Part shown: positions 1 through 8,612 of the stretch, one piece after another
How the letters are laid out: every line of letters starts with the position of its first letter
Numbering within the stretch: the first letter of the stretch is position 1
Assembly (NCBI RefSeq): GCF_028475105.1
Contig: NZ_CP116936.1
Location: 3,037,501 to 3,101,500 of the forward strand
Length of the DNA stretch: 64,000 nt
From: Micromonospora sp. LH3U1
Lineage (GTDB): Bacteria; Actinomycetota; Actinomycetes; Mycobacteriales; Micromonosporaceae
Direction: 5' to 3'
The notes under the pieces: generated by a model
Seen by the model: only the letters and a program-made list of their open reading frames with translations
Told to the model about the DNA's origin: nothing
The model's database searches: none
Translations under genes and position numbers: made by a program

Positions 1-123
1 GTGCAACGGCCCCTTCTGCCGTCGAGAGGGCAGGGCTAGATTGAACCGTCTTTGTGCCGGGAGGACATCGGTTGGCCGCGCCCGGCAGCGGCCGGGCAGC
101 GTCGATTCGGTTCAGTGGGATCA

Positions 124-1626
124 GTGGAACAACACACGCAGCAGGTGGTCGATGCGGGACGGTCGGGGTACACGAGGCCGCCGGGCGACGGGACTCCGCC
201 CGTGAGCAGGGGGCTCGACACGCCTCGCCTCCTCACCGGCGGTGCGGCGCTGGCCGCCGCGGTCGTGGCGGTGGTCGCGGGAGTCTCGATGGCGGCCGGT
301 GACCGTAGGGGCATGGTGCTGCCGCTCGCCGCGGTCGCGGGCCTCGCGGTGGCCGTCCTCGCGCTGACCCGGTTCGCCGGGTACGTGTTGCTGATGCTCG
401 CGGTCCGCTCCTGCGTCGACCTGTTCAAGCTCACCGGACCGAGTGCGGGCCAGGCCGACTCCGCCGGAACGGCGCGGGCGGTGGACCCCTCCACCCTGCT
501 CGCGGTGCTGTTCCTCCTCGCCGCCGGGCTCTGGTTGGCCGCACAGCTCAGCCGGCACGGGCGGCTGCGCGGCTCCCCGCTGAGTTGGGCCATGCTGCTC
601 GTCGGCGCCAGCAGCGTGGTCAGCGCCCTCGGTGCGACCCGGCCGGCGAACAGCCTGTTGGAGGCGTTGCGGATCCTCACCGTGGTGGTGATGTTCGTGG
701 TGCTGGAACAGCTCATGCCCGACACTGCGGCGATCCGTCGGGTCCTGCTCGCCTGCTACGTCTCGTTGGTGCTGGCACTCGGCTACACCGTGGTCCTGTC
801 ACTGCTCGGCAACCCGCCGGCCGAGGTGAAGGGCGACTTCACCCGGATCAGCGGAACGTTCAGCCAGTCGACCACATTCGGCCGCTACCTGATGTTCATG
901 GTGATCTTCGGGTTCGCGATGTACCGCTTCCTGGGTCGCCGGCTGCGGGTGTCACTCGGCGTGCTGCTCGCGCTCTCGCTGCTGTTCCTGCTGCTCACCA
1001 ACACCCGTAGTGCCCTGCTCGGCGCGGCGATCGGCCTGGTCGTGGTCTCGGTGCTGCACCGCAGCAAGCGGATGCTGGTCACCCTCTGCGTGGTGGCGGT
1101 CGCCGGGGTGGCCCTGGTGCCCGCCGTCGGCGAGCGGTTCGCCCAACTCGGCACCTCGCGCGAGGTCGGCGGAGACCCGACCGGAAACACCCTGGCATGG
1201 CGGATCGGTTACTGGACCGAGATCGTCACGCTGGCCGACCGTAACCCGGTGACCGGTATCGGGCCGAACATGACCCAGCGCGAGACCGACGAGGCGAAGA
1301 AGCCGCACAACGACTTCCTGCGGGCGTACGTCGAGACCGGGCTGCTCGGTCTCGGGGCGTACCTCATGATGCTGTTCGCCTTTCTCTACACCGCGCGGAC
1401 CGCGCTGCGGCGGGCGCCTCCGGGCAGCTTCGAGCGCGGCGTCGCGGTCGGCTTCACCGGCTGCGCCACCGCGTTCGTGGCGGTCAGCGCCGCGTCCAAC
1501 GTCATATCCAACGTGGTTACGCTCTGGTATTTCGTCGCGTTCGCCGCGGCGGCCAGTGCGATCGCCCGCCGCCCGGCCCCGAACCTGGCCGGCGAGCAGC
1601 CGCGAAGCACGTCTGTCCCGGTCTGA
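124..1626 (+). CDS. O-antigen ligase / Wzy-like polysaccharide polymerase
   Basis: This is a polytopic membrane protein of about 500 residues with some ten or more hydrophobic helices, a long periplasmic-type loop after the middle of the protein and the NTRSALLG motif seen in the O-antigen ligase (Wzy_C, PF04932) family. The family polymerises or ligates lipid-linked oligosaccharide units at the outer face of the membrane. It heads a run of polysaccharide genes, with the Wzz-like gene starting right after its stop, so co-transcription is likely. The start is uncertain: GTG codons at 115, 124 and 202 and a TTG at 52 are all in frame and none has a strong ribosome binding site. Family assignment is firm; the polymerase rather than ligase role is inferred from context. 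Confidence 0.8.
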   Translation: MEQHTQQVVDAGRSGYTRPPGDGTPPVSRGLDTPRLLTGGAALAAAVVAVVAGVSMAAGDRRGMVLPLAAVAGLAVAVLALTRFAGYVLLMLAVRSCVDLFKLTGPSAGQADSAGTARAVDPSTLLAVLFLLAAGLWLAAQLSRHGRLRGSPLSWAMLLVGASSVVSALGATRPANSLLEALRILTVVVMFVVLEQLMPDTAAIRRVLLACYVSLVLALGYTVVLSLLGNPPAEVKGDFTRISGTFSQSTTFGRYLMFMVIFGFAMYRFLGRRLRVSLGVLLALSLLFLLLTNTRSALLGAAIGLVVVSVLHRSKRMLVTLCVVAVAGVALVPAVGERFAQLGTSREVGGDPTGNTLAWRIGYWTEIVTLADRNPVTGIGPNMTQRETDEAKKPHNDFLRAYVETGLLGLGAYLMMLFAFLYTARTALRRAPPGSFERGVAVGFTGCATAFVAVSAASNVISNVVTLWYFVAFAAAASAIARRPAPNLAGEQPRSTSVPV

Positions 1627-2685
1627 ATGAACGACAGCATTGGGGAAAAAGTGGAGATCGTCGACTACCTGCGGGTCGCCCGGCGGCGCCTCTGGGTACT
1701 CGTGGGGGTGCCGCTGCTCGCCACCGGAGCCGCAGCCGGCATCGTCCTGTTCGCACCACAGCAGTACAGCGGCGCCGCGTACGTCGCGGCGCCGGCGCTG
1801 GTGGGCGGTGCGGCCGGGACGCAGTACACCGGTACGCAGGCGGCGAACCAGTTCGTCGCGGCATTCGGTGCGGCGGTCACCTCGCCCCGGGTCCTCGCCG
1901 ACGTGGCCGGTGACACCGGGGTGACGCCGGAGCGGTTGCGCGACGGGCTCGCCGTCACCCAGGTCGGCGCGAGCAGCCAACTGGAGGTGACGTACACGGC
2001 CCGCGACCAGGCGAAGGTCGCGCCGGTGCTGACCGCGACGACCACCCGCGCCCTCGCCTTCCTCTTCACCTCCCAGGTCGGGATCGCCACCGGTGAGGTC
2101 GAGGCGGCCAACGCCGACGTCACCGCGGCCACCAAGGCGATCGGAGAGTGGGAGAAGGCCAACAAGGTCTCCCAGCCGGACCGGATCTACCAGGCGACGT
2201 TGGGCGAGCTGACCAGCCTGCGGCAGCAACAGCTCTCCATGCAGGCGGTCGGCAACGGCCGGGGCGCCGACGCGGCTGCCGCCGCGATCACCGCCGCCCA
2301 GAAGAAGCTCGACGACCTGGGGCCGAAGCTTCCCGACTACCAGGCCCTGCTCGCCCAGCGGGACGCGGCGACAAGTGCGCTGTCCCAGGCGCGGGAGGGG
2401 TTGCAGGCGGCTCGGGCGCAGGCCCAGGCCGCCGATCCGAAGCAGGTGACCAGCATCGGCGAGACGCACGAGGTGAGCCGGATGGCGGAGCTGCTGCGTA
2501 CCGCCCTGCCGGTGGGTGGTGCCGGCCTGCTGCTGGGGGTGCTGCTGGTGGGCGTACTCGAACTGCTCTCGCGGGCTCGTGCCGCCGCTCGCCGGACGAC
2601 CACGCCAGCCACCGCGGCGCCGGCCGCTTCCGCGTCGGGTGGGCCGTTGGTGCCGGCGGAGACCGTGACCGCGGCGAGGCCGTGA
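1627..2685 (+). CDS. Wzz/YveK-like polysaccharide chain-length protein
   Basis: A 352-residue protein with one membrane helix near residues 20-40, an extracytoplasmic Ala/Gln-rich region (about 130-285) that looks coiled-coil, and a second helix near 290-315. A Pro/Thr/Ala-rich tail follows. This is the layout of polysaccharide co-polymerases of the Wzz/YveK type, which set polymer length by contacting the polymerase. There is no Walker motif, so a fused BY-kinase is absent and no kinase gene is seen nearby. The ATG start lies immediately after the stop of the polymerase gene. The function rests on topology and neighbours, since primary sequence conservation in the family is weak. Confidence 0.7.
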   Translation: MNDSIGEKVEIVDYLRVARRRLWVLVGVPLLATGAAAGIVLFAPQQYSGAAYVAAPALVGGAAGTQYTGTQAANQFVAAFGAAVTSPRVLADVAGDTGVTPERLRDGLAVTQVGASSQLEVTYTARDQAKVAPVLTATTTRALAFLFTSQVGIATGEVEAANADVTAATKAIGEWEKANKVSQPDRIYQATLGELTSLRQQQLSMQAVGNGRGADAAAAAITAAQKKLDDLGPKLPDYQALLAQRDAATSALSQAREGLQAARAQAQAADPKQVTSIGETHEVSRMAELLRTALPVGGAGLLLGVLLVGVLELLSRARAAARRTTTPATAAPAASASGGPLVPAETVTAARP

Positions 2686-2707
2686 CCGTCCGGGAACGAG
2701 CTGTCGG

Positions 2708-4279
2708 TTGCGCGGCGAGGTGACCGGCCGGTCGCCGGCCGCGCCGGAGGCCGGCGACCAGCAGGTACGCGGCATGGCGCGCGGGGGAGTGCTGAACCTG
2801 GCGAGCGCGGTGCTCAGCCAGGTGGCGCTCTTCCTGGTCATGTTGCTGCTGGCCCGGGTGCTGGGGGTACGGGAGCTCGGCCGGTACGCCCAGGTCTACG
2901 CCGTGCTGTCGTTGCTCGGGCTGCTGTCGCTCTCCGGTTTCCGGGCCGGGCTGACCCGGTTCGTGGCGGTGCATCTCGCCGATGACGACCCGGCCGCGCT
3001 CCGGGGCGCGATCCGCCTCGGGATCGGCATCTCGGCCCTGGCATCCGCCGTGATCGCGGTCGGTCTGGCGGTCGGCGCACCGTGGCTCGCCGAGGCCCTG
3101 CACGACCCGCACCTCACCACCGGTCTGCGGTTGGTCGCGCTGTGCCTGCCCGCCGCGACCGTCTGCGAGGCCGCGCTCGCGGCCACCCGAGGTTGGCGCA
3201 CGCAACGGGCCTACGCGCTCATCGGCCAGGTCTACGAGCCGGCCGCCCGGTTGGTGCTCACCGCGCTGGCGCTCGCCGTCGGCGCGGGTCTGACCGGCGC
3301 GTTCTGGGCCCTGGTGGTGGCGAGTTGGAGCGCCGCCGGGTTCGCGCTCGTGGCGCTCGCCCGGATGGTGCGCCGGGTGCCCGCCGCCCGGCCCGCGTAC
3401 CGCCCGGGCGAGCTGTTCCGCTTCTCCACGGTCAGTTGGGTCTCCTCGCTCTCCTCCACCGGGCTGATCTGGGTGGACGCGTTGCTGCTCGGGTTCTTCG
3501 ACTACGGCGCCGACGCGATCGGCGTCTACCACGTGGCGACCCGGCTGGTCACGATCGCGGTGTTCGTGCTCGCGCCGGTCAACGCCTCGTTCGGCCCGCA
3601 CCTGGCGCATCTCTACCACCAGGGCCGGCTGGACGAGGTACGCCGGATCTACAAGGTCGCGACCGGCTGGGTGGTACGACTGTCGCTCCCGGCCTTCGTG
3701 GCGTTGCTGGTCTTCCCGGAGCAGCTGCTGCGCCTGATCGGCGGGCCCGGGCTGGCCGCCGGTGCGGTGGTGACGGTCGTGCTGGCGCTCGGCCAGCTCG
3801 TCAACGCCGCGACCGGGCCGTGCGGGACGCTGCTGAACATGTCGGGCCGGGTCTCGGTCAACATGGTCGACAACCTCGCCGCCCTGGTGCTCAACGTCCT
3901 GCTCAACCTCTGGCTCATCCCGGCGTACGGGATCCTCGGCGCGGCGGTGGCCTGGGCGGTCTCGCTGGCGGCGGTGAACATCGCCCGCGTCTGGCAGGTG
4001 CGCGCGCAGGTGCACACCGTGCCGGTGACGGCCGGCATGGTCAAGGGGCTTGTCGCGGCGCTGTTCGCGCTTGCCGTCGGGTTCGGTGTGCGGTGGCTGT
4101 TCGAGGGCTGGATCGCGCAGCTCACGGTCGGTCTGACCGCGATCGGGGTGGCGTACGTTGCCGCGGTGCTCGCCCTCGGGCTCAGTCGGGAGGACGTCAT
4201 GGTGTTGCGATCGGTGACCCGCCGGGGCGGTCGACGCGCCGCCGCCGTCCCCGGCCCCGCCGCCAGGGTCGGCTCGTGA
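2708..4279 (+). CDS. Wzx-like polysaccharide flippase (MOP superfamily)
   Basis: A protein of about 520 residues with twelve to fourteen predicted membrane helices, starting with an amphipathic segment (MARGGVLNLASAVL), which is the arrangement of the polysaccharide-transporter branch of the MOP/MATE superfamily. Such proteins flip undecaprenyl-linked repeat units across the membrane before polymerisation. With the polymerase and chain-length genes upstream it completes a Wzx/Wzy-type set. TTG at 2708, GTG at 2720 and ATG at 2774 are candidate starts; 2708 is the longest. The stop overlaps a GTG at 4276 (GTGA), suggesting translational coupling to the downstream sulfotransferase. Confidence 0.82.
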   Translation: MRGEVTGRSPAAPEAGDQQVRGMARGGVLNLASAVLSQVALFLVMLLLARVLGVRELGRYAQVYAVLSLLGLLSLSGFRAGLTRFVAVHLADDDPAALRGAIRLGIGISALASAVIAVGLAVGAPWLAEALHDPHLTTGLRLVALCLPAATVCEAALAATRGWRTQRAYALIGQVYEPAARLVLTALALAVGAGLTGAFWALVVASWSAAGFALVALARMVRRVPAARPAYRPGELFRFSTVSWVSSLSSTGLIWVDALLLGFFDYGADAIGVYHVATRLVTIAVFVLAPVNASFGPHLAHLYHQGRLDEVRRIYKVATGWVVRLSLPAFVALLVFPEQLLRLIGGPGLAAGAVVTVVLALGQLVNAATGPCGTLLNMSGRVSVNMVDNLAALVLNVLLNLWLIPAYGILGAAVAWAVSLAAVNIARVWQVRAQVHTVPVTAGMVKGLVAALFALAVGFGVRWLFEGWIAQLTVGLTAIGVAYVAAVLALGLSREDVMVLRSVTRRGGRRAAAVPGPAARVGS

Positions 4280-5139
4280 CCGGCGTCGCCCGGCGTCAGG
4301 TCACCGACCGGCTGCGCCGGGGGTACGCGCCGCGCGGGCGTGGGGACGCGCGGCGAGGCCGGGTGAGCCCGGCCCGCTGCCCGACTTCCTGGTCATCGGC
4401 GGGCAGCGCTGCGGCACCACATCGCTGTACCACCACCTCGCCGCGCATCCCCTGGTACGGGTGGCCAGCGGCAAGGAGTTGCAGTACTTCAGCGTCCACC
4501 ACGGTCGGGGTGTGCGCTGGTACCGGGGGCACTTTTCACGCCTCGCCCCGGACGAGCGCACCTTCGAGGCGAGCCCCTACTACCTGTTCCATCCGAGCGT
4601 GCCGTCCCGGGTCGCGGCGACCCTGCCGGAGGCCCGCTTCGTCGCCCTGTTGCGTGACCCGGTGCAGCGGGCGTACTCGCACTACCTGCACACCCGCTCG
4701 TACGGCGCCGAGCCGCTCTCCTTCGCCGACGCGCTCGACGCGGAGGAGGAGCGGCTGGCGCGGGCGGTGCGCGGCGGCCCGGACACCCGTGCGGCCCACC
4801 GGGCGTTACGCAACCACTCGTACGCCGCCCGGGGCCGCTATGCCGAGCAGGTGGAGCGGTGGTTCGCGCAGGTCCCACGAGAGCGGATCCACGTCACGCG
4901 TACCGAAGACCTGCATGCCGATCCGGTGGGCACGTACGGCGAGATCCTGGGCTTTCTCGGCCTACCGGCCTTCATCCCCGACACGTTCACCCGGCACACC
5001 CGTCGCGTCGACCACGGCCCCTCCCAGCTCACCCCGGGGCTGCGGGACCGCCTGGGCGACTACTTCGCGCCGCACAACGCCCGCCTGGCCACACTGCTCG
5101 ACTGGCCCGACCCCTGGCCCGCCCCCCACGACGAGTTAG
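4276..5139 (+). pseudogene. Sulfotransferase family gene, reading frame broken near its start
   Basis: The protein-like reading between about 4375 and 5130 contains both PAPS-binding signatures: FLVIGGQRCGTTS (5'-phosphosulfate loop) and RDPVQRAYSHY (3'-phosphate site). That frame has no ATG, GTG or TTG before the first signature; its first start, at 4461, would remove it. A GTG at 4276 overlapping the flippase stop lies in another frame, and that frame ends with TAG at 5139. One base missing near 4365-4376 (run gcccg) would join the 4276 start to the sulfotransferase frame; one extra base in the C run at 5123-5128 would return it to the 5139 stop. Without the second change the frame runs to 5231, overlapping the convergent gene. 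This is either decay or assembly error. If intact, the product would sulfate a sugar of the exopolysaccharide. Confidence 0.7.
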
Positions 5140-6617
5140 CGCACGGCGGCGAGGATCCGGTCCACCGGCTGGTCGGCGCTGAGCAGGAGGGGAACGTCGG
5201 TCACGGTGGTGCCGCCACCGGCCACCCGTAACGGGGCACCCACCGCCCCGGTACGTCCACCCGATGCCGCCGGCACGGTCACCGGCGTGTTCGACGCCGA
5301 CCAGAGCACCAGCGTGCTCGACCCTCCACGGGCGAACGCGACCCCGTTCAGCTTGCCGGCCACCGAGGCCGGCAACGGGGTGACGGTGGCGTCCCGGGCC
5401 GCGTCGGCGAGGCCCGCCAACATCCGGCCGGCCTCGCGTTCGGTGCCGTCCGGGTCGAGCAGGCCGTAGCGGACCTCACTGCCGGCCGCGTTGTTCGGGT
5501 TGTACGCCAACGGCAACCAGCTGATCTCGCCGATCCCGCCGGCAGCCAGCAGGGTGACCGTCTTGACCATCTCGGCTGCCCGGCTGGCCGGGTCACCGTC
5601 ACCGTCGCGCCAGAACTGCCCGACCTCCCACGCCTGAACCGGAGTGCCGGCCGGTGTCGTCGCGCCGAGGTAGTCCAGCAGTGGCGCCACGCCGCTGAAG
5701 TGCTCGTAGAAGTGCACCTGCCGGACGTCGACCGTGCGGTCGGCCAACAGGGACTCGGTCGCGGCCAGGAAACGCAGGCTGCGGCCGTTGGTCTCGGTGC
5801 CGAGCGCCCTGCGGAGCTGCGCCTCCCCGGTCACCACCGGGATCTGCTGCCCCCTGGTGCCGACCCGGCGCTGGAAGTACGCCTGGTAGGCGGCGACCGC
5901 CTCGGGCATCCGACCGGCGCGCACCAGCCGGTCGGCGACACCCATGCCGTACGCGACGCTGCTGATGCCGGAGTCGACCACCCGCGCCTGCGGGTCGGTC
6001 GCACGGATCGTCTCGGCCGCGGCCTTGACCAGCCGCACGTAGTCCTCGGGACTGCCAGCCCAGTAACTCGGCGCGTTGACCTCGTTCTCGATGGCGTACT
6101 CCCGCACCCCGTACGGGCCGTAGCGCTGAACCACCGAGCGGACGAACCGTTGGTACGCGGCGAGGTCGGTGGGCATCGCCGACTCGGTCTTGTTCGCCGT
6201 GCCTCGGGTGAAGCGCGCGGTGCCGCCGGTCGCCCAACACACCCCGGTACGGATCTTCAGATGCAGGGTGATGCCCAACTCCCGGCTGCGGGAGGCGATC
6301 TCGTCCAACCCGGCCCAGTCCACCTGCCCCGAGGTCCGTTCGATCTCGCACCAGGAGATCTCCTCGTACGTCGCCGAACCGGTGATCCGACGCAGGTACG
6401 GCGCGAACTGCTGGTACCGCGACCAGTCCCAGTGCGCGCCGAACGGGTTGCTGGTGCGCCCGGGTGCGGCGTCACCGGGTGCCGGCGTACCGGACGGAGG
6501 GCTGGCGACCGACGGTGCCTTCGACGGTTCGTCACCGCGGGCGGTGCAGCCGGCGGTGACCAGGAGCGTGGCGGCGAAGGCGGCGGCGAACGCGCGCAGC
6601 CGGCGGGGGCGCTTCAC
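5136..6617 (-). CDS. Secreted lipoprotein with glycoside-hydrolase-like TIM barrel
   Basis: A 493-residue product with an N-terminal lipoprotein signal (basic start, hydrophobic stretch, LLVTAGC lipobox) and a Pro/Ser linker. The barrel-like domain carries AIENEVN (typical of the acid/base NE motif of clan GH-A enzymes) and QAWEVGQFW, which could hold the nucleophile Glu. A beta-rich C-terminal part follows. It resembles GH39/GH5-type enzymes acting on polysaccharides, but I cannot name a family with certainty. The GTG start at 6617 overlaps the stop of the upstream sulfotransferase by four bases (GTGA). Cell-surface trimming of the polymer made by this locus is a reasonable inference. Confidence 0.75.
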   Translation of the reverse strand: MKRPRRLRAFAAAFAATLLVTAGCTARGDEPSKAPSVASPPSGTPAPGDAAPGRTSNPFGAHWDWSRYQQFAPYLRRITGSATYEEISWCEIERTSGQVDWAGLDEIASRSRELGITLHLKIRTGVCWATGGTARFTRGTANKTESAMPTDLAAYQRFVRSVVQRYGPYGVREYAIENEVNAPSYWAGSPEDYVRLVKAAAETIRATDPQARVVDSGISSVAYGMGVADRLVRAGRMPEAVAAYQAYFQRRVGTRGQQIPVVTGEAQLRRALGTETNGRSLRFLAATESLLADRTVDVRQVHFYEHFSGVAPLLDYLGATTPAGTPVQAWEVGQFWRDGDGDPASRAAEMVKTVTLLAAGGIGEISWLPLAYNPNNAAGSEVRYGLLDPDGTEREAGRMLAGLADAARDATVTPLPASVAGKLNGVAFARGGSSTLVLWSASNTPVTVPAASGGRTGAVGAPLRVAGGGTTVTDVPLLLSADQPVDRILAAVR

Positions 6618-7393
6618 CGGTACCCGAGAGCGCGCAGGGTCGGTCCGGAGAAGACCCAGACCAACAGGCGGAGGAACGGGTCGAGTTCGCGGCGGTAGGT
6701 ACCCACCCGGGAACCGTAGATCGGCGCGGCGACGCTCGCCGCCGCACGCCGCTTCTCCGCCTCGGTGGTGTACTTCTGCGCCACGTCGTGCTGCTTGCTG
6801 TCGTAGTCGAGGATGCCGTCCTCCCACGGCTCGCCGAGGAACTCGAACAGGCCGCGCATCGCCTTCTCCGGCTCGGTGACCGCGTGCTCGTACCGCAACT
6901 CGTAGTAGCGGTCCGCCGGCAGGGTGGCGCCGACCGCCCGGGCGGTGCGGATGTAGCGCGGCCACTTCACCACGCACTTCACGGCGGACCAGTAGCCGAA
7001 CCGTTTGCGGTGCGACACCACCACGTCGCGCCCGTCGCGGATGAGGTGCACGATCTGGGCGTCCGGGAAGACCTCGGTGACGAAGTCGAGCGACATCGCG
7101 TACAGCGGGGTCTTGTCGGCCCACCGGGTCTTGCCCCGCGCGGCGGCGTAGTCGGCGTGGACACCGCCGAAGAAGTCCCGGATGCGGCGCAGCCAGTCCT
7201 CGCGCGGAAAACCGAAGCGGGCCAGCCGTTCCCAGTCGCGCCCGACGATCCGTTGCAGGTCGGGCAGGAACCTGGTCTCCGGGCCACAGCTGATGTTCGA
7301 GTGCGAGTCCAGGACGAGGCGCACCATGGTGGTGCCCGATCGCTGACATCCGACCAGGAAGATCGGCGCGGTACGGGGTCCGGGTTCAGCCAC
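6614..7393 (-). CDS. Sulfotransferase family protein
   Basis: A 259-residue protein with the 5'-phosphosulfate-binding loop FLVGCQRSGTTM at residues 12-23 and the 3'-phosphate-binding segment HLIRDGRDVVVSHRKR in the middle, the two hallmarks of PAPS-dependent sulfotransferases (PF00685/PF13469). Length fits a single-domain cytoplasmic enzyme. It overlaps the preceding sulfotransferase gene by 8 bases and the following hydrolase gene by 4, so the three minus-strand genes form a tight operon. The acceptor is not evident from sequence; the exopolysaccharide or its lipid-linked precursor is the likely substrate. Confidence 0.88.
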   Translation of the reverse strand: MAEPGPRTAPIFLVGCQRSGTTMVRLVLDSHSNISCGPETRFLPDLQRIVGRDWERLARFGFPREDWLRRIRDFFGGVHADYAAARGKTRWADKTPLYAMSLDFVTEVFPDAQIVHLIRDGRDVVVSHRKRFGYWSAVKCVVKWPRYIRTARAVGATLPADRYYELRYEHAVTEPEKAMRGLFEFLGEPWEDGILDYDSKQHDVAQKYTTEAEKRRAAASVAAPIYGSRVGTYRRELDPFLRLLVWVFSGPTLRALGYR

Positions 7394-8351
7394 GGTCGGC
7401 CGCCTTCTGGTCGGATCGGGCGTCGACGGCGCTGCGGGCGAGCCGGTCGGTCAGCTCGTCGCAGAGGGCCCGGACGCGCCTGTCGATCGGCAGCGGCCGG
7501 TGGTTCGCTGCGCCGGCGCCGTGGGAGTCGCGCGGGGCGATGTGCGCGTGTAGTCGTGGGTGGTAGGGGAAATCGAGGAAGGCGCAGAGCCGCCGGACCT
7601 GCGCCGCGGGCTCCGCGACCAGGGTGTCGTAGTGGCAGAGCAGCACGTCGGCACGCTGGTCCAGGCCGAGCTGGAAGAAGAGCGAGTTGCGGACGTACCA
7701 GAAGAGCACCGCCCCGCCATGCGGGTCCAGCCGGTGCGGGTCGTGGGCCCGGATCAGCTCGACGGCGTCGGCGTCGAGCCGCTGCCCCTGCCACCGCCGG
7801 CCGATGCTGCCGTCGGCGATCGCGCGCAGCGCCCGCAGGTTGGCGTCACCGAACTTGGCGACCTCGGAGCGGGCCCGGTCGTCGACATCGCGGTAGACCC
7901 AGAGGGCACGCCCGGGAGCAAGCCCCGGCAGAGCCAGCAACTCGTCCACGCGGTGGCTCTCGCAGAGCGGCTTGACGAGGACGTACGCGTGCCGGCTGCG
8001 CTGGACCGTCGCGGTGAGCACCGCGTCCGGGCGGAGTTGGAAGCGGTGGAAGAGGGTGCGGTCGTTCTCGTTGCGGACCTCGACCTCGGGTGCCGCGTCC
8101 AACCCCCGGACCAGCATGTTCGTGCCTGATCGCTGGAGACCGACCAGGTAGACCGGCACCGCCGAGCCCGGTGCCCGTCCGGCCCGCCGTCGCCAGCGTC
8201 GCTTGGCCAGGGCGGTGCCGATCCGGTCGACCGGGTTGAGGCGGTCCTCCTCGATCAGCCGTCCGATCCCCTCGGTGCGCGCCCAGCGCAGGTGCCGCCT
8301 GACTCTCCGGGCGGTGTACGCGAGCGTGGAGACCTCGTCGTCGGCTGCCAC
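7386..8351 (-). CDS. Sulfotransferase family protein
   Basis: A 321-residue protein whose PAPS loop (VYLVGLQRSGTNML) sits about 70 residues in, after a basic helical N-terminal extension. A candidate 3'-phosphate region, VYRDVDDRARSEVAKFGD, is more diverged than in its neighbours. I chose the GTG at 8351 because GAGGAGG lies four bases upstream; an in-frame start at 8378 has no comparable site. It is the first gene of the three-gene minus-strand operon and is divergent from the glycosyltransferase gene. It is a sulfotransferase by motif, with lower certainty about activity because of the divergent second site. Confidence 0.8.
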   Translation of the reverse strand: MAADDEVSTLAYTARRVRRHLRWARTEGIGRLIEEDRLNPVDRIGTALAKRRWRRRAGRAPGSAVPVYLVGLQRSGTNMLVRGLDAAPEVEVRNENDRTLFHRFQLRPDAVLTATVQRSRHAYVLVKPLCESHRVDELLALPGLAPGRALWVYRDVDDRARSEVAKFGDANLRALRAIADGSIGRRWQGQRLDADAVELIRAHDPHRLDPHGGAVLFWYVRNSLFFQLGLDQRADVLLCHYDTLVAEPAAQVRRLCAFLDFPYHPRLHAHIAPRDSHGAGAANHRPLPIDRRVRALCDELTDRLARSAVDARSDQKAADRG

Positions 8352-8612
8352 GGGTCCTCCTCGTTCGGGCACCGGCACTGCCCGGTGGAGAGCGGGTACG
8401 ACCGGTGGCGGAGCCAGGTTAGCGGGAGATCATGGCGGGAGGCCAGGCTGCGGGCCGCACGGGCATACGAAGATCAACCGTTCAGGCACATGCCATAGGT
8501 GAACTGGACTCGCAGACCCGCCCTGCATACCGTGAGCCGTGGCCGGGGCGGGCAGACCCCGGTCATCACCTCCGGGCCGGGTTCGCCCGATCGACGTGAG
8601 CAGGCCGAGTCG
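8352..8612. promoter_or_regulatory. Divergent intergenic region of the exopolysaccharide locus
   Basis: This 261-base gap separates the minus-strand sulfotransferase operon from the plus-strand glycosyltransferase operon and should hold both promoters. I see the GAGGAGG ribosome binding site of the left gene at its left edge and a weakly AT-richer stretch near 8460-8500. I could not assign -35/-10 boxes, and no RNA gene or strong repeat is visible. Confidence 0.4.

Noticed and set aside
1-39. Possible 3' end of an upstream gene, ending in TAG at 37-39
   Set aside because: Only 13 codons are visible and the composition does not identify it; not enough to call a gene.
952-4015. Long minus-strand open frames opposite the Wzy, Wzz and Wzx genes
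   Set aside because: Low-complexity Arg/Gly/Pro/His-rich products without domains; the plus-strand frames carry recognisable membrane proteins.
3082-4275. Plus-strand open frame leading into the sulfotransferase region
   Set aside because: The part before 4276 overlaps the flippase gene in another frame and has shadow composition; only the portion from GTG 4276 is considered.
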